64,000 nt of DNA from NCBI GenBank assembly GCA_900757205.1, contig CAAENA010000090.1:1-64000 (forward strand), given 5' to 3'. Made by a program: the position numbers and the translations under genes. The DNA comes from an uncultured Collinsella sp. GTDB lineage: Bacteria; Actinomycetota; Coriobacteriia; Coriobacteriales; Coriobacteriaceae. Positions within the stretch are counted from its first letter, which is position 1. Each line of letters starts with the position of its first letter. This document shows positions 34,616-42,908 of this stretch, in pieces. A model generated the notes under the pieces. It was not told where the DNA came from. It saw only the letters and a program-made list of their open reading frames with translations, and searched no databases.

Positions 34616-35455
34616 TCATTCTCCAGGCTTGATATTTGCGTAGAACTCCGCACCATCATCGAGCCGCAGGATCCCAACGCGGCCAAACTCCGACCCAGTG
34701 GCGGCGGCGCAGTCGATGTCGATGCGATCGGGCACACCGGCGGTATCCTCGCCGCCCAGGCGCACAATCTGCCCGCGACCCGACTCCTCATCGAGCCCCG
34801 CCAGGCCGCCCACCTCGCAATAACGCCCGAGCGACACCGTGGGCGTGTGGCCGCTCACCACGACCGGGCCCTTGCCGTCGGCAGAAAGAAGCCCCGTCGG
34901 CGCATCCCAATAGCCGTGACGAATCCACAGCAAGTCATCGGACGACTGCACCGCAAGCATCTGCTGCAGCAGTTCGCAATCGGCGCCAACCGCTCCGGCA
35001 CCATCGGCACAATCAACCCCGTGTTCAAGCAAAAACGCACGCGCCGCCTCGGTCTGGATGCCGGCATGCACCAGCAGGTACGGACGCTCGTCAGTCTCGG
35101 CCACCGCGTAGAGCGGCAGCGTCGCCATCCAACGCACGAGCTCCTCGTACGCCTCAAATTCCATGTCGTTGAGCTGCTGACGGGTAGTCCAACCGCCGTT
35201 GATATCCCAGGTCTCGGCATCGAGCGGATCCTGGCCAATGATGGCGTCGAGCATGATCTGCTCGTGATTGCCCTTGAGCACGCGAGCGTTGGGTAGCGAG
35301 CGCACGAGCTTAATAACGCCAACCGGATCGGGCCCGCGATCGATCATGTCACCCAGCACGTACAGCGTATCGTCGGACGCCAGCGAAATCTTGGACAGGG
35401 CCTCGTCAAGCGCACGCACGTGCCCGTGAGCATCAGATGTCACATAGATCGCCAT
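34616..35455 (-). CDS. Metallophosphoesterase, PrpE/ApaH-like phosphatase
   Basis: The 279-aa protein has the calcineurin-type metal motifs: 'YVTSDAHGHVRAL' (DxH, about 4-16), 'VLGDMIDRGPD' (GDxxDRG, about 33-43), 'VLKGNHEQIM' (GNHE, about 59-68), 'LLVHAG' and 'VSGHTP'. This is the serine/threonine phosphatase / diadenosine tetraphosphatase-like branch. A C-terminal part with 'RIDIDCAA' is typical of ApaH/PrpE too. Substrate could be phosphoprotein or Ap4A. Start 35455 follows GAGAGG. On the minus strand a -10-like TACAAT (35536-35531) and the palindrome TTCAACTTGAA (about 35508-35518) lie in its leader, the latter a possible operator. Confidence 0.85.
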   Translation of the reverse strand: MAIYVTSDAHGHVRALDEALSKISLASDDTLYVLGDMIDRGPDPVGVIKLVRSLPNARVLKGNHEQIMLDAIIGQDPLDAETWDINGGWTTRQQLNDMEFEAYEELVRWMATLPLYAVAETDERPYLLVHAGIQTEAARAFLLEHGVDCADGAGAVGADCELLQQMLAVQSSDDLLWIRHGYWDAPTGLLSADGKGPVVVSGHTPTVSLGRYCEVGGLAGLDEESGRGQIVRLGGEDTAGVPDRIDIDCAAATGSEFGRVGILRLDDGAEFYANIKPGE

Positions 35456-35780
35456 GGAACGCCTCTCTTTACATTGCAGCCGAAGCCCGGAGCCGCAACT
35501 AAAACTTCAAGTTGAACTTAAACGTTACCCATTGTACTCCGTTGCAATAAAGCTGGAAAGGGTCGCATACCGTCAACGGTCGCCAGCGCACGCCTGCCAA
35601 CCCGCGCCGCTCACGCCACGCCGTCTGGCCCAGCGCCCCGACCAGCGACGCTCGCATCGCAGCCTCGTGTCGAAAATGCGCACGCCCGCAATCCAGGCCC
35701 ATAAACCCACCATCTTTGGGTACAAATAAACGCAGATAACTGACCGTGCCACGCCAACCACCCAGGAGCGGACACTATCC
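35456..35780. other. Divergent promoter region of the phosphoesterase and antiporter genes
   Basis: This 325-base gap shows a -10-like TACAAT for the minus-strand gene and a Shine-Dalgarno AGGAG for the antiporter. No gene or repeat is seen. Confidence 0.35.
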
Positions 35781-37382
35781 ATGAACCAGATCCTTCTTTT
35801 TATCGGCCTCGTCATCATTTTGTGCCTGACCATCAAGCCCGTCGGCAAAAAGCTCCCCTTCCCCACCCTGCTCATCTTTATCGCACTCGGCATGCTGCTG
35901 GGCGTCAACGGTCCGGCGCACATCAACTTTAGCGACTATGCGCTCACCGAAACCGTCTGCGGCACGGCGCTGCTGTTCATCATGTTCTACGGCGGCTTTA
36001 ACACCAACATCGACCGTGCCAAACCTGTCGCCGCGCCTGCGGTGCTGCTGAGCACGCTCGGTGTCGTCATCACTGCTGGCATTACGGGTGCGTTTGCGCA
36101 CTTTGTACTGGGCTTCGACTGGATCGGCGGCCTGCTACTGGGCTCGGTCGTGGCGTCGACCGACGCGGCGAGCGTCTTTAGCGTGCTGCGCGAGCACAAC
36201 CTGTCGCTAAAGGGCGGCACCGACTCGCTGCTCGAGGTCGAATCGGGCTCTAACGACCCCGTCGCCTACATGCTCACCGCGGTGCTCGCGACCCTTGCGG
36301 CGGGCGGCAATATCGACATTCCCGTGCTGCTGGCCAAGCAGATCATCCTGGGCGTGGGGCTGGGCCTTGCCATCGGCTGGACATCCAGCCGTCTGATTGA
36401 GCGCGCACACGCAACGGCCGAGGGGGCGCAGACTATCTTTTTGTTCGCCGTGGCGATCGTCGCCTACGCACTGCCGAGCTATCTGGGTGGCAACGGCTTT
36501 TTGGCCGTATACCTGGCAGGCATTGTGCTGGGTGCGAGCGACATCACCGGCAAGGTCGAGATGGCGCACTTCTTCGATACCCTCACCGAGATGGCCGAGA
36601 TGACCATCTTCTTTTTGCTCGGCCTGCTCGTCACACCCGCCCGCCTGCCGCAAATGCTGCCACCGGGCCTGGCACTCATGGCGTTTATGCTCTTTGCGAG
36701 CCGCCCCATCGCCGTCGGCCTGCTGTTGGCGCCGTTTAGGACCAACCCTCGCCAGGTCGCACTCGTAAGCTGGGCGGGTCTGCGCGGCGCGGCTTCGGTC
36801 GTATTTAGCCTCTTTGCCGTAGTGGCCGGTGTTCCCGGTGGACATGACCTATTTGACCTGGTCTTTGTAATTGCCGTATCGAGCATCGTGGTGCAGGGCT
36901 CGCTGCTGCCGGCGGTGGCGAAAAAGCTCAACATGATCGACGCAGAAGGCGACGTGCGTCGCACGTTTAACGACTACCGCGACGAAGACGGCATGTCGTT
37001 CGTTAAGCTCAAGGTGGAAGCTGGACATCCGTTTGCCGGGCGCTCGCTTGCCGATATTGGCAGCGCTACGAACATGCTCGTCGTCCTGGTGCTGCGCGAT
37101 GGCGCGCACCCGGTGCTGCCCAACGGCGATACCGTGATCGAGGAAGGCGACCTTCTGGTTATGGCTGCGCCGACGTTTGAAGAGCGTGCCGAGGTTACGC
37201 TGCGCGAGGTCACCGTGACGCCCCACGGCCGCTTAGCTGGACAGCGTCTGCGCGACGTGCCGCAAGGCAAGCACCCGTTTATCGTGGTGATGCTCAAGCG
37301 CGGCGGTCAAACCATCATCCCCGACGGCGACACCCTCATATACGCCGGCGACGAAGCCGTCATCGCCACGCTGGCGTCGTAG
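35781..37382 (+). CDS. Monovalent cation/proton antiporter (NhaP2/CvrA type) with TrkA-C domains
   Basis: The 533-aa protein has about 12-13 hydrophobic segments of the CPA1 exchanger fold, including 'GSVVASTDAASVFSVLRE' (about 115-132) and 'VESGSNDPVAYML' (about 153-165), whose Asp residues sit where the ion-binding site lies in this family. After residue 400 come two soluble RCK_C/TrkA_C-like regions ('AGRSLADIG', 'RLAGQRLRDVPQ') that bind ligands and gate K+ transport. It probably extrudes K+ or Na+ in exchange for protons at the cell membrane. Shine-Dalgarno CAGGAGCGG is 13-14 bases upstream, rather far. Confidence 0.88.
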   Translation: MNQILLFIGLVIILCLTIKPVGKKLPFPTLLIFIALGMLLGVNGPAHINFSDYALTETVCGTALLFIMFYGGFNTNIDRAKPVAAPAVLLSTLGVVITAGITGAFAHFVLGFDWIGGLLLGSVVASTDAASVFSVLREHNLSLKGGTDSLLEVESGSNDPVAYMLTAVLATLAAGGNIDIPVLLAKQIILGVGLGLAIGWTSSRLIERAHATAEGAQTIFLFAVAIVAYALPSYLGGNGFLAVYLAGIVLGASDITGKVEMAHFFDTLTEMAEMTIFFLLGLLVTPARLPQMLPPGLALMAFMLFASRPIAVGLLLAPFRTNPRQVALVSWAGLRGAASVVFSLFAVVAGVPGGHDLFDLVFVIAVSSIVVQGSLLPAVAKKLNMIDAEGDVRRTFNDYRDEDGMSFVKLKVEAGHPFAGRSLADIGSATNMLVVLVLRDGAHPVLPNGDTVIEEGDLLVMAAPTFEERAEVTLREVTVTPHGRLAGQRLRDVPQGKHPFIVVMLKRGGQTIIPDGDTLIYAGDEAVIATLAS

Positions 37383-37474
37383 CGACCAGGGACAGCCGTC
37401 CCGTATTGGCTACATTTGAGCATCAATCGCCCCGACAGGGGTCTCGTTGAGGACAGTTAGTGTCTCTCAAGACC

Positions 37475-37593
37475 AAGTGAGTAGGCTTTTGTCGAATCGC
37501 CGACCACGTCACCAAAGCACAAGTCTGTGACCTGCAGGTTTGTTGAAGAAAAGACTTCGGGTGCTCAGCATTTCCAAAAAAGCCTACTCACTT
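37475..37593 (+). repeat. Structured inverted repeat, family D, copy 3
   Basis: Perfect 16-bp arms AAGTGAGTAGGCTTTT (37475-37490) and the complement at 37578-37593 enclose a core with ACCTGCAGG at 37530, again 39 bases from the left arm. Compared with copy 2, A-to-G in the left arm is matched by T-to-C in the right arm. GGGGTCTCGTTG stands upstream at 37438 as in copy 2. Confidence 0.85.
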
Positions 37594-37699
37594 AGCCGGC
37601 GGGTGGCCATAATAGAACCGCCGCGACGTCGTTGGACTCCGTTGCGACGGTTTATCATGCATTTTCGCACAGCCGTGGGCACAAACACCCCGTCGCCCC

Positions 37700-37730
37700 A
37701 TATGACAAAGGGGCAGTCCCTTTGTCACAT
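37700..37730. repeat. Small palindrome related to family A
   Basis: ATATGACAAAGGG pairs with CCCTTTGTCACAT around GCAGT. It resembles the family A elements in its AAAGGGG / CCTTTGT centre but has different ends. Confidence 0.6.
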
Positions 37731-37801
37731 TAAATAGAACTTCAGCAAGAAGCTGAGGAAAAAGAAGACCGAATGAGCCACCGCTCGCATCGCAACCATG
37801 G

Positions 37802-37866
37802 TATAAATGGATTGCGCTCCATTATGGAGGGCAGTCAAGGGCCGGGGGATCCCCCCGGCATTTTTG
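37802..37866 (+). ncRNA. DUF3800-associated RNA module, copy 1
   Basis: A promoter-like CATGGTATAAAT is followed by hairpin CTCCA-TTA-TGGAG (37817-37829), a short linker with TCAAGG, and a terminator GCCGGGGGATCCCCCCGGC (37841-37859) with ATTTTTG. The same order of parts recurs at 37928 and, on the other strand, at 38706. It is about 150 bases beyond the 3' end of the DUF3800 gene and points toward it. Confidence 0.7.
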
Positions 37867-37927
37867 TTTTTAGGTCAACAGGAAATCGAGCGAAATGTCT
37901 CGTGTAGACCCGACATGCGGTTTCTGT

Positions 37928-37994
37928 TATAAAGATGTCGGTACCCTCGAATAGAGGGGCCTCCAAGAGCCGGGGTCTTACCTCCGGCATTTTT
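37928..37994 (+). ncRNA. DUF3800-associated RNA module, copy 2
   Basis: TATAAAG (37928) is followed by hairpin CCCTC-GAATA-GAGGG (37944-37958), linker CCTCCAAGA, and a terminator GCCGGGG..CCTCCGGC (37969-37988) with ATTTTTT. Its first hairpin differs fully in sequence from copy 1 but keeps the pairing. It ends 23 bases from the stop codon of the convergent DUF3800 gene. Confidence 0.75.
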
Positions 37995-38016
37995 TATGCA
38001 ATACGAGGCCTGCCCA

Positions 38017-38691
38017 TTAGACGACAGCCTTCTTTCTTATTTCTTTTAGTAAGCCTTTTTTAAACGCAGTACTACCACCAAAAAACTTCTGGTCAGTATT
38101 AGTCTGCTTATTCGCCTGATATTTCAGACTCGTGAACTCAATGGTACAGATATAGTCCGCAGCCTGAGCCAAATAGTAATCCGATGAAGTTGTCGGCTTA
38201 TAGATAACTGCATTTTTAGCCAAAGCGTAATCGATTGCCTTGTGAAGCGCACTCGAAACCGAACCCTGTCCTCCGTCGTAGTAAATCTTCACAGCATCAA
38301 ACTGCTGAAACCAACTCAAATTATCGAATATGAAATCGATGATTTCACGCCGCATCGCATCAGCGATCTGTTTGAGAGTTCGATACCGATGCGTCTTGAA
38401 TACAAACACCTTGTACGAGATGGGCAAATGTCGAAACATAACTCGAAATAGTGAAAACAGCCTTTTTCTCTCACTGATGTCCAAGTCCTTGAACTGATCT
38501 TTTCCATTCATGAGAGGAGAAGCATGGAACGGAAGGAGCGGCAATCCGCTATCGGCTACCGCCCTTTCATATTTCTCTATTCCCTCAGCGATGGGAATAT
38601 TTTGTTCATGAAAAACAAAGGCAACCAGATAGTATTTTTCACGAAGATCATCGCTTCCAGATTCATCAATAAAGATACTCAGCTCTCGCAT
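38017..38691 (-). CDS. DUF3800 domain protein
   Basis: The 224-aa protein has the DUF3800 hallmarks: N-terminal 'SIFIDESGSDD' (acidic Asp/Glu cluster, about 4-14), 'YYDGGQGSVSSAL' (about 138-150) and C-terminal 'AQAADYICTIEF', an RNase H-like arrangement of acidic residues. The family is common in defence islands and mobile DNA and is suspected to act on nucleic acid; its function is not proven. The ATG at 38691 follows AAGGA; a TTG two codons upstream is less likely. The T tract of an RNA module ends only about 15 bases before the start. The gene and flanks are clearly AT-richer than the surrounding DNA, which suggests recent transfer. Confidence 0.8.
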   Translation of the reverse strand: MRELSIFIDESGSDDLREKYYLVAFVFHEQNIPIAEGIEKYERAVADSGLPLLPFHASPLMNGKDQFKDLDISERKRLFSLFRVMFRHLPISYKVFVFKTHRYRTLKQIADAMRREIIDFIFDNLSWFQQFDAVKIYYDGGQGSVSSALHKAIDYALAKNAVIYKPTTSSDYYLAQAADYICTIEFTSLKYQANKQTNTDQKFFGGSTAFKKGLLKEIRKKAVV

Positions 38692-38705
38692 GGGCAATCC
38701 TTAAT

Positions 38706-38773
38706 AAAAAAGCCGGGGAAAACGTCCCCGGCACTTGGAAGCCCTCTCTTAAGAGATGACCACCTAATTTATA
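38706..38773 (-). ncRNA. DUF3800-associated RNA module, copy 3 (immediately upstream of the gene)
   Basis: On the minus strand, TTGAAT and CATGGTATAAAT form a promoter with an 18-base spacer, then come hairpin CTCTTAAGAG, linker CTTCCAAG and terminator GCCGGGG..CCCCGGC (38732-38712) with TTTTTT. The layout matches copies 1 and 2. Its terminator directly precedes the DUF3800 Shine-Dalgarno, as in type III toxin-antitoxin loci or cis-regulatory leaders. Confidence 0.75.
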
Positions 38774-38846
38774 CCATGAAGTTGGACGTATATTCAAGCA
38801 TGAGTATAAAATACAAACATATGTTCGTCAATAGCAAAGGTGACCA

Positions 38847-39044
38847 TCATTCAGCGTCGCCATCGACAGCAAAGTCGCGGAGGTCGAGGCCTTCGCGCTC
38901 GGCTCGGGCTAGCAGCTCTTGGGGCGACTCGTCCTCGATATCCACTACGTCGAGCATGGCAGCCGGAAAACCCACGCCGGCTGCACTCCCCGCACGGTCG
39001 ATCATACTCTCGCGCAGCTGGTCAACATTAATGTCGATTTTCAT
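38847..39044 (-). CDS. Small acidic protein of unknown function, last gene of the BREX operon
   Basis: This 65-aa product is acidic, without membrane segments, and begins 'MKIDINVDQLRESMIDRAG'. The ATG is preceded by AGGGGGT at good spacing, and it starts 25 bases after the stop of the 450-aa gene, in the same direction, so it is likely translated as part of the operon. I do not recognise the family. Small size and acidity would suit an anti-restriction-type regulator or an adaptor, but nothing in the sequence proves this. Confidence 0.55.
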   Translation of the reverse strand: MKIDINVDQLRESMIDRAGSAAGVGFPAAMLDVVDIEDESPQELLARAEREGLDLRDFAVDGDAE

Positions 39045-39069
39045 GGTGACCCCCTACCGGATCAGGCCC

Positions 39070-40422
39070 CTACTCAGCAGCGCCGAGCGCATTCACAGCG
39101 GCAACAAAAGCCGCAACCTGCTTGTCATCCATCTGCGTGGCTAAACGCCCCACGGGCTCGTCGTAAGCAAACTGCACCTTATCGATAAAGCAATCCCAAG
39201 CACGCTCGTCCACACGCACGGCGGCCTCGCAGTACTGGCTGAGCTTTTTGAGTCCATACCAAAACGCATTCACATGGCGCGCAGGATCCTCATCCAGCAC
39301 CCCATCGTAGCGCCGTCCGTTAAACTCACGCATGCGCGCCACGGCAACCTCGAGCGAGTCGCCGCCGTCGGCCGAAGCCTCGTCCACAAGCTCGGGAATC
39401 GCAACCTCGCGCCGGACATTGTGCCTGGTAGCACCGTCGTACTCGCCCACCAACACGTCTTCGTCAAACCGATCATCGTAGTCGAAATAACTGCTACCCC
39501 GGCAAATCCCATGCAGCGAGCCGGTGCCAAAGGCACGGAACAACCCGCCATCGGCAACAACGCACCTATAAGTCTCAAACGACTTCTTAACCTGAGAGAG
39601 CAACTCGGAAAGCTCTCCGGCATCGCACCCCGTCTCGCACTCGACGCAAGCAGACTTCGGCAACGATACCGGCTCCACCGTGCTCCCTGCAACGCGGGCA
39701 GCGCGTTCGGCCCGATACGCTTGGGCTGCCAAGTGCGCTCGCTGCGCAGCACCGCGCACATTAGTAAGCTCGCGCTCCAGCGCCACATCGCCAGCCACAT
39801 CGCTCGCAAACGCGTCAACACCCTGCGGGCCGGTCGCACTCAGCTCGGACTCAAACGTCGCCGCGATCATGCCGGCAAGGTCCGTTGCGTCGGCGGCACA
39901 ACGCAGTTGCTCCAACTGCGTGCATAGCAGATTGGCATCCAAGGGTGCGGCATCCACAACGCGCACGTCGCTCAGACGCGCCGCGCCCTGCAACACCAAA
40001 GCCCCCGCAGCATCGTATGCCGCACGAACCCTGCCCGCCGTATTGGCAAGCAGCTTTACCTCGATAAACGCAAGCGTCTGCTCCAAGCGGGTCAACAGCT
40101 CGGCCTTGTCCTCCATACGCAAAAAGGCAGCGTAGCGCCGCTCCATCTGCAACGGGCCCACAACGCCTACCTGCTTGCGAGCGCGCGCAAGAGAATCAAA
40201 TTCAACGCGGCGTACATACCCGTCAACGGCCCGCACGGCAGACTCACGCGCAGCACGCTCGGCAGCCTCGACGCCCCCGATCACGGCCAGTAGCTCGCGG
40301 GAGCGCGCCTTGCGCAATAACTCCCCGCGATCGTACTGCTCAAGCGCCGTCTGACGCTTGGCTACCGACTCAAAGCCAAAGAGCTCATCGAGCAGCTCGC
40401 CAACAGAACGTTCTTCCGCCAT
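39070..40422 (-). CDS. Uncharacterised BREX-linked protein (450 aa)
   Basis: The protein is mostly predicted helical and Ala/Arg/Glu-rich (residues 1-240), then has a cysteine cluster 'CVECETGC' (about 256-263) that could bind metal, and a mixed C-terminal domain with 'YFDYDDRFDEDVLVGEYDG' and 'FWYGLKKLSQYCEAA'. I do not recognise it. The start follows AGGAGG at ideal spacing. It lies 93 bases after brxL and 25 bases before a 65-aa gene, all in one direction, so it probably belongs to the BREX transcript. BREX loci often carry extra, locus-specific effectors or regulators at their ends, and this is a candidate. Confidence 0.7.
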   Translation of the reverse strand: MAEERSVGELLDELFGFESVAKRQTALEQYDRGELLRKARSRELLAVIGGVEAAERAARESAVRAVDGYVRRVEFDSLARARKQVGVVGPLQMERRYAAFLRMEDKAELLTRLEQTLAFIEVKLLANTAGRVRAAYDAAGALVLQGAARLSDVRVVDAAPLDANLLCTQLEQLRCAADATDLAGMIAATFESELSATGPQGVDAFASDVAGDVALERELTNVRGAAQRAHLAAQAYRAERAARVAGSTVEPVSLPKSACVECETGCDAGELSELLSQVKKSFETYRCVVADGGLFRAFGTGSLHGICRGSSYFDYDDRFDEDVLVGEYDGATRHNVRREVAIPELVDEASADGGDSLEVAVARMREFNGRRYDGVLDEDPARHVNAFWYGLKKLSQYCEAAVRVDERAWDCFIDKVQFAYDEPVGRLATQMDDKQVAAFVAAVNALGAAE

Positions 40423-40515
40423 GGCAAGGCCTCCTCACGCGCAGCACGCCAACATGCTCGCGGGCTCACGTGCGCATCAAACGCCTCGCGCACGCAAGCC
40501 CGCACGCTCGCACCC

Positions 40516-42897
40516 CTACAGATCCAACGCCTTCTTCGCGGCATCGACCGGGTCGCCATCCATGTAGAACACCGGGCTCAACCCCGAGATAATCTCGGAG
40601 GAAACGCTCTGCAGGCCCGCGATGGCGCTCAGCGGCAATATCACGCGCTTGGCGCCGGCGTTTTTGGCCACGCGCATAATGTCCTCGAGCCCGCGGATCT
40701 CGTCCATAGAGCCCGACATGCGCAAGATTCCCGGAACCGCCAGCGCGGACATCACCGGGCGGTTACACGCCGCAGAGCAAAGGCCCACAAACTCGGCAAG
40801 CGAAACTTCCTCGGACAGGCCCTTGCTCTGCAGGTCGTTGTAGAACAGCAGATAATCCTTGGAGCCAATGTGCATGCCCGGCGCCACACGGTTCGCCAGG
40901 TTCACAAAGTTGTCGAACGCGGCCTCCAGCGTATCGCGCACCGGCTTGTTAAAGGCAACGCCCTCGTGCTTAAACTTGCACTCGCCGGCAACGGCCTTGT
41001 TCTCCAGCTTGTACACGGCAACCTCGCCGCCCTGCGACCTACCCACACCAAACACGTGACCGGACAGCAACGGGCCATCGGGAATCAACGTATCCTCGGA
41101 CTGCTCGGGCACGCGCACCACGTGCACGTCCTGCGGATTATCGGCATCCATATAGCCCAGGTTGACGTCGATAAACTCGACGCCCGCCATAATCTTGAGC
41201 TGCTCCTTTACGCGACGACGGCCCTCGATGGCGTAGTCCAGCAGCCAGCGCACGTCGTCCTTGTCCATAGCCTCGTCGGGGAACAGCAGCTTGGCCAGGC
41301 CGCTAAAGGACTTGCGCACGGCAATCTCGTCACGTTTGTTAAAGTCGCTGTTAAAGCGGAAGTAGCGGTCGATATGATGCGTAAAGTCCTTGCGGCGCAT
41401 CTCCTTGCAAAACTCCGACAGGCAGTCGGTGATTAAGCCGTAATGCCCGGTCAGCAGGCTCGAGCGCATCTTGGGAATCTCCCAGCCCGGCAGGTAATAG
41501 TGGATACGGTCGAAGAAGGCCGAATCGTTGTTAAACTCCGGCGGGAACGGATCAAACAGGTGCGTGGTCTTAAGGACGTTTTGCACGGTGTCGTTGATGT
41601 TGCCCTCAAAGACCATGGAGGCATCGGCGTTAATCTGGTCGCGGCCGCGCGCGTAGCTGCCACTCGCCATATAGTCCTTCATAATCTGCACGGCGTTGGT
41701 GTCCTTAAAGCGCATGCCGGCGACCTCGTCGAACGTCACGCAATCCCAATGGCCCACCAAGCCCACGCGATCGGCGCGCATGGAGTTCATACGGCCGAAC
41801 AAGTTGGCCGTGGTGGTCTGGCCGCCCGAAAGCAAGATGGCATAGGGCGAGACCTCTTTGTAGATATGGCTCTTGCCGGTGCCACGGGGACCCAACTCGC
41901 ACAGATTGTAATTGCGCTCGATCAGCGGCACCATGCGCTCGATAAAGTGCAGGCGCTCCTTCTCCGAAAGCTCGCTGGGCTCATAGCCGGCAGAGCGCAG
42001 CAGCATGTTGAGCCACTCGTCGCGCGAGAAATACTGGCGCTCGTCGATCATGGCCTCCAGGTCCAGGTTGGGCATCTGGATAGGCGTGAGCGACGCCACG
42101 CTAAACGGAGAGTCCTCGGGTCCGCGCTTTTTGCGCTTGGCCTTGGAACGGCGCGGCGCATCGTCGCCAAAGACCTCCATGCCAAACTCGTCTTCCTCTT
42201 CCATGGGATGACGATACTCGATGCTCATGATGCACCAAATGCCGCCCTGCAGAATCTTGGAGTAGTCGCGCACGTACTCGGCCGGCATCACAAACGGCTC
42301 AATGGTCAGATTGGCAAACGACGCCACGTAGATGTCTTTGTATTCGTCGAGCTTGGCCGTCACCTTATCGATAATGGTAAAGCGACCCAGCTCGCGAATC
42401 TTGGACTTGATGCGCTCGGACTCGTCGGGACGCACGTAGTTATCGGTGAGGATCTTGCGGATGCGCTCCAGGCCCTCTGCCACGGCATCCTCGTCATCGG
42501 TTGAGCAGTACATGCCCAGCAGGTACTCCAGCACAAAGGTGGGCACGTTGGCGCCACGCTTCATAAGGGCCGTGAGGTCCTTGCGCACGATCTTGCCGCC
42601 AAAGTGCTCGAGCAGCTTGCCGTCCAGTCCATCCATATCGTAGCCGTCGTCCTCGGGAGCCTCGGCCACGGCTTGGGCATAGCCATCGGTCGAGGATTCG
42701 TCCTCGGCGGGCGCCACGACCTCAGCGGGCGCAGCGGTCTCCATCGGCTCCGGGACAGGCGCAGCGGCCACGGCCTCTGCGGCAGCCTCAGCCTCCGGGG
42801 CAGGCACGGCCTCCCCTGCAGGCACCGCAGCCCGCACGGGCGTATTCACATCAATCGAGGGAACTTCCCATAGATCGTCGTCATGGCTATCAAACAT
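40516..42897 (-). CDS. brxL: BrxL, Lon-like AAA+ protein of type I BREX
   Basis: The 793-aa protein has a Pro/Ala/Glu-rich acidic N-terminus (about 1-75), the BrxL body ('DGKLLEHFGGKIVRKDLTALMKRGANVPTFV', about 77-107), an AAA+ module with Walker A 'GPRGTGKSHIYKEV' (about 320-333) and 'FDEVAGMRFKD', and a C-terminal Lon-like domain ('SGSMDEIRGLEDIMRVAKNAGAKRVILP'). The Lon catalytic lysine is not evident at its usual place, in line with BrxL acting as a DNA-binding motor rather than a protease. In type I BREX it is needed for phage exclusion but not for host methylation. Start 42897 follows TTAGGAG. It is 11 bases after pglZ. Confidence 0.93.
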   Translation of the reverse strand: MFDSHDDDLWEVPSIDVNTPVRAAVPAGEAVPAPEAEAAAEAVAAAPVPEPMETAAPAEVVAPAEDESSTDGYAQAVAEAPEDDGYDMDGLDGKLLEHFGGKIVRKDLTALMKRGANVPTFVLEYLLGMYCSTDDEDAVAEGLERIRKILTDNYVRPDESERIKSKIRELGRFTIIDKVTAKLDEYKDIYVASFANLTIEPFVMPAEYVRDYSKILQGGIWCIMSIEYRHPMEEEDEFGMEVFGDDAPRRSKAKRKKRGPEDSPFSVASLTPIQMPNLDLEAMIDERQYFSRDEWLNMLLRSAGYEPSELSEKERLHFIERMVPLIERNYNLCELGPRGTGKSHIYKEVSPYAILLSGGQTTTANLFGRMNSMRADRVGLVGHWDCVTFDEVAGMRFKDTNAVQIMKDYMASGSYARGRDQINADASMVFEGNINDTVQNVLKTTHLFDPFPPEFNNDSAFFDRIHYYLPGWEIPKMRSSLLTGHYGLITDCLSEFCKEMRRKDFTHHIDRYFRFNSDFNKRDEIAVRKSFSGLAKLLFPDEAMDKDDVRWLLDYAIEGRRRVKEQLKIMAGVEFIDVNLGYMDADNPQDVHVVRVPEQSEDTLIPDGPLLSGHVFGVGRSQGGEVAVYKLENKAVAGECKFKHEGVAFNKPVRDTLEAAFDNFVNLANRVAPGMHIGSKDYLLFYNDLQSKGLSEEVSLAEFVGLCSAACNRPVMSALAVPGILRMSGSMDEIRGLEDIMRVAKNAGAKRVILPLSAIAGLQSVSSEIISGLSPVFYMDGDPVDAAKKALDL

Positions 42898-42908
42898 AGG
42901 GCACACTC

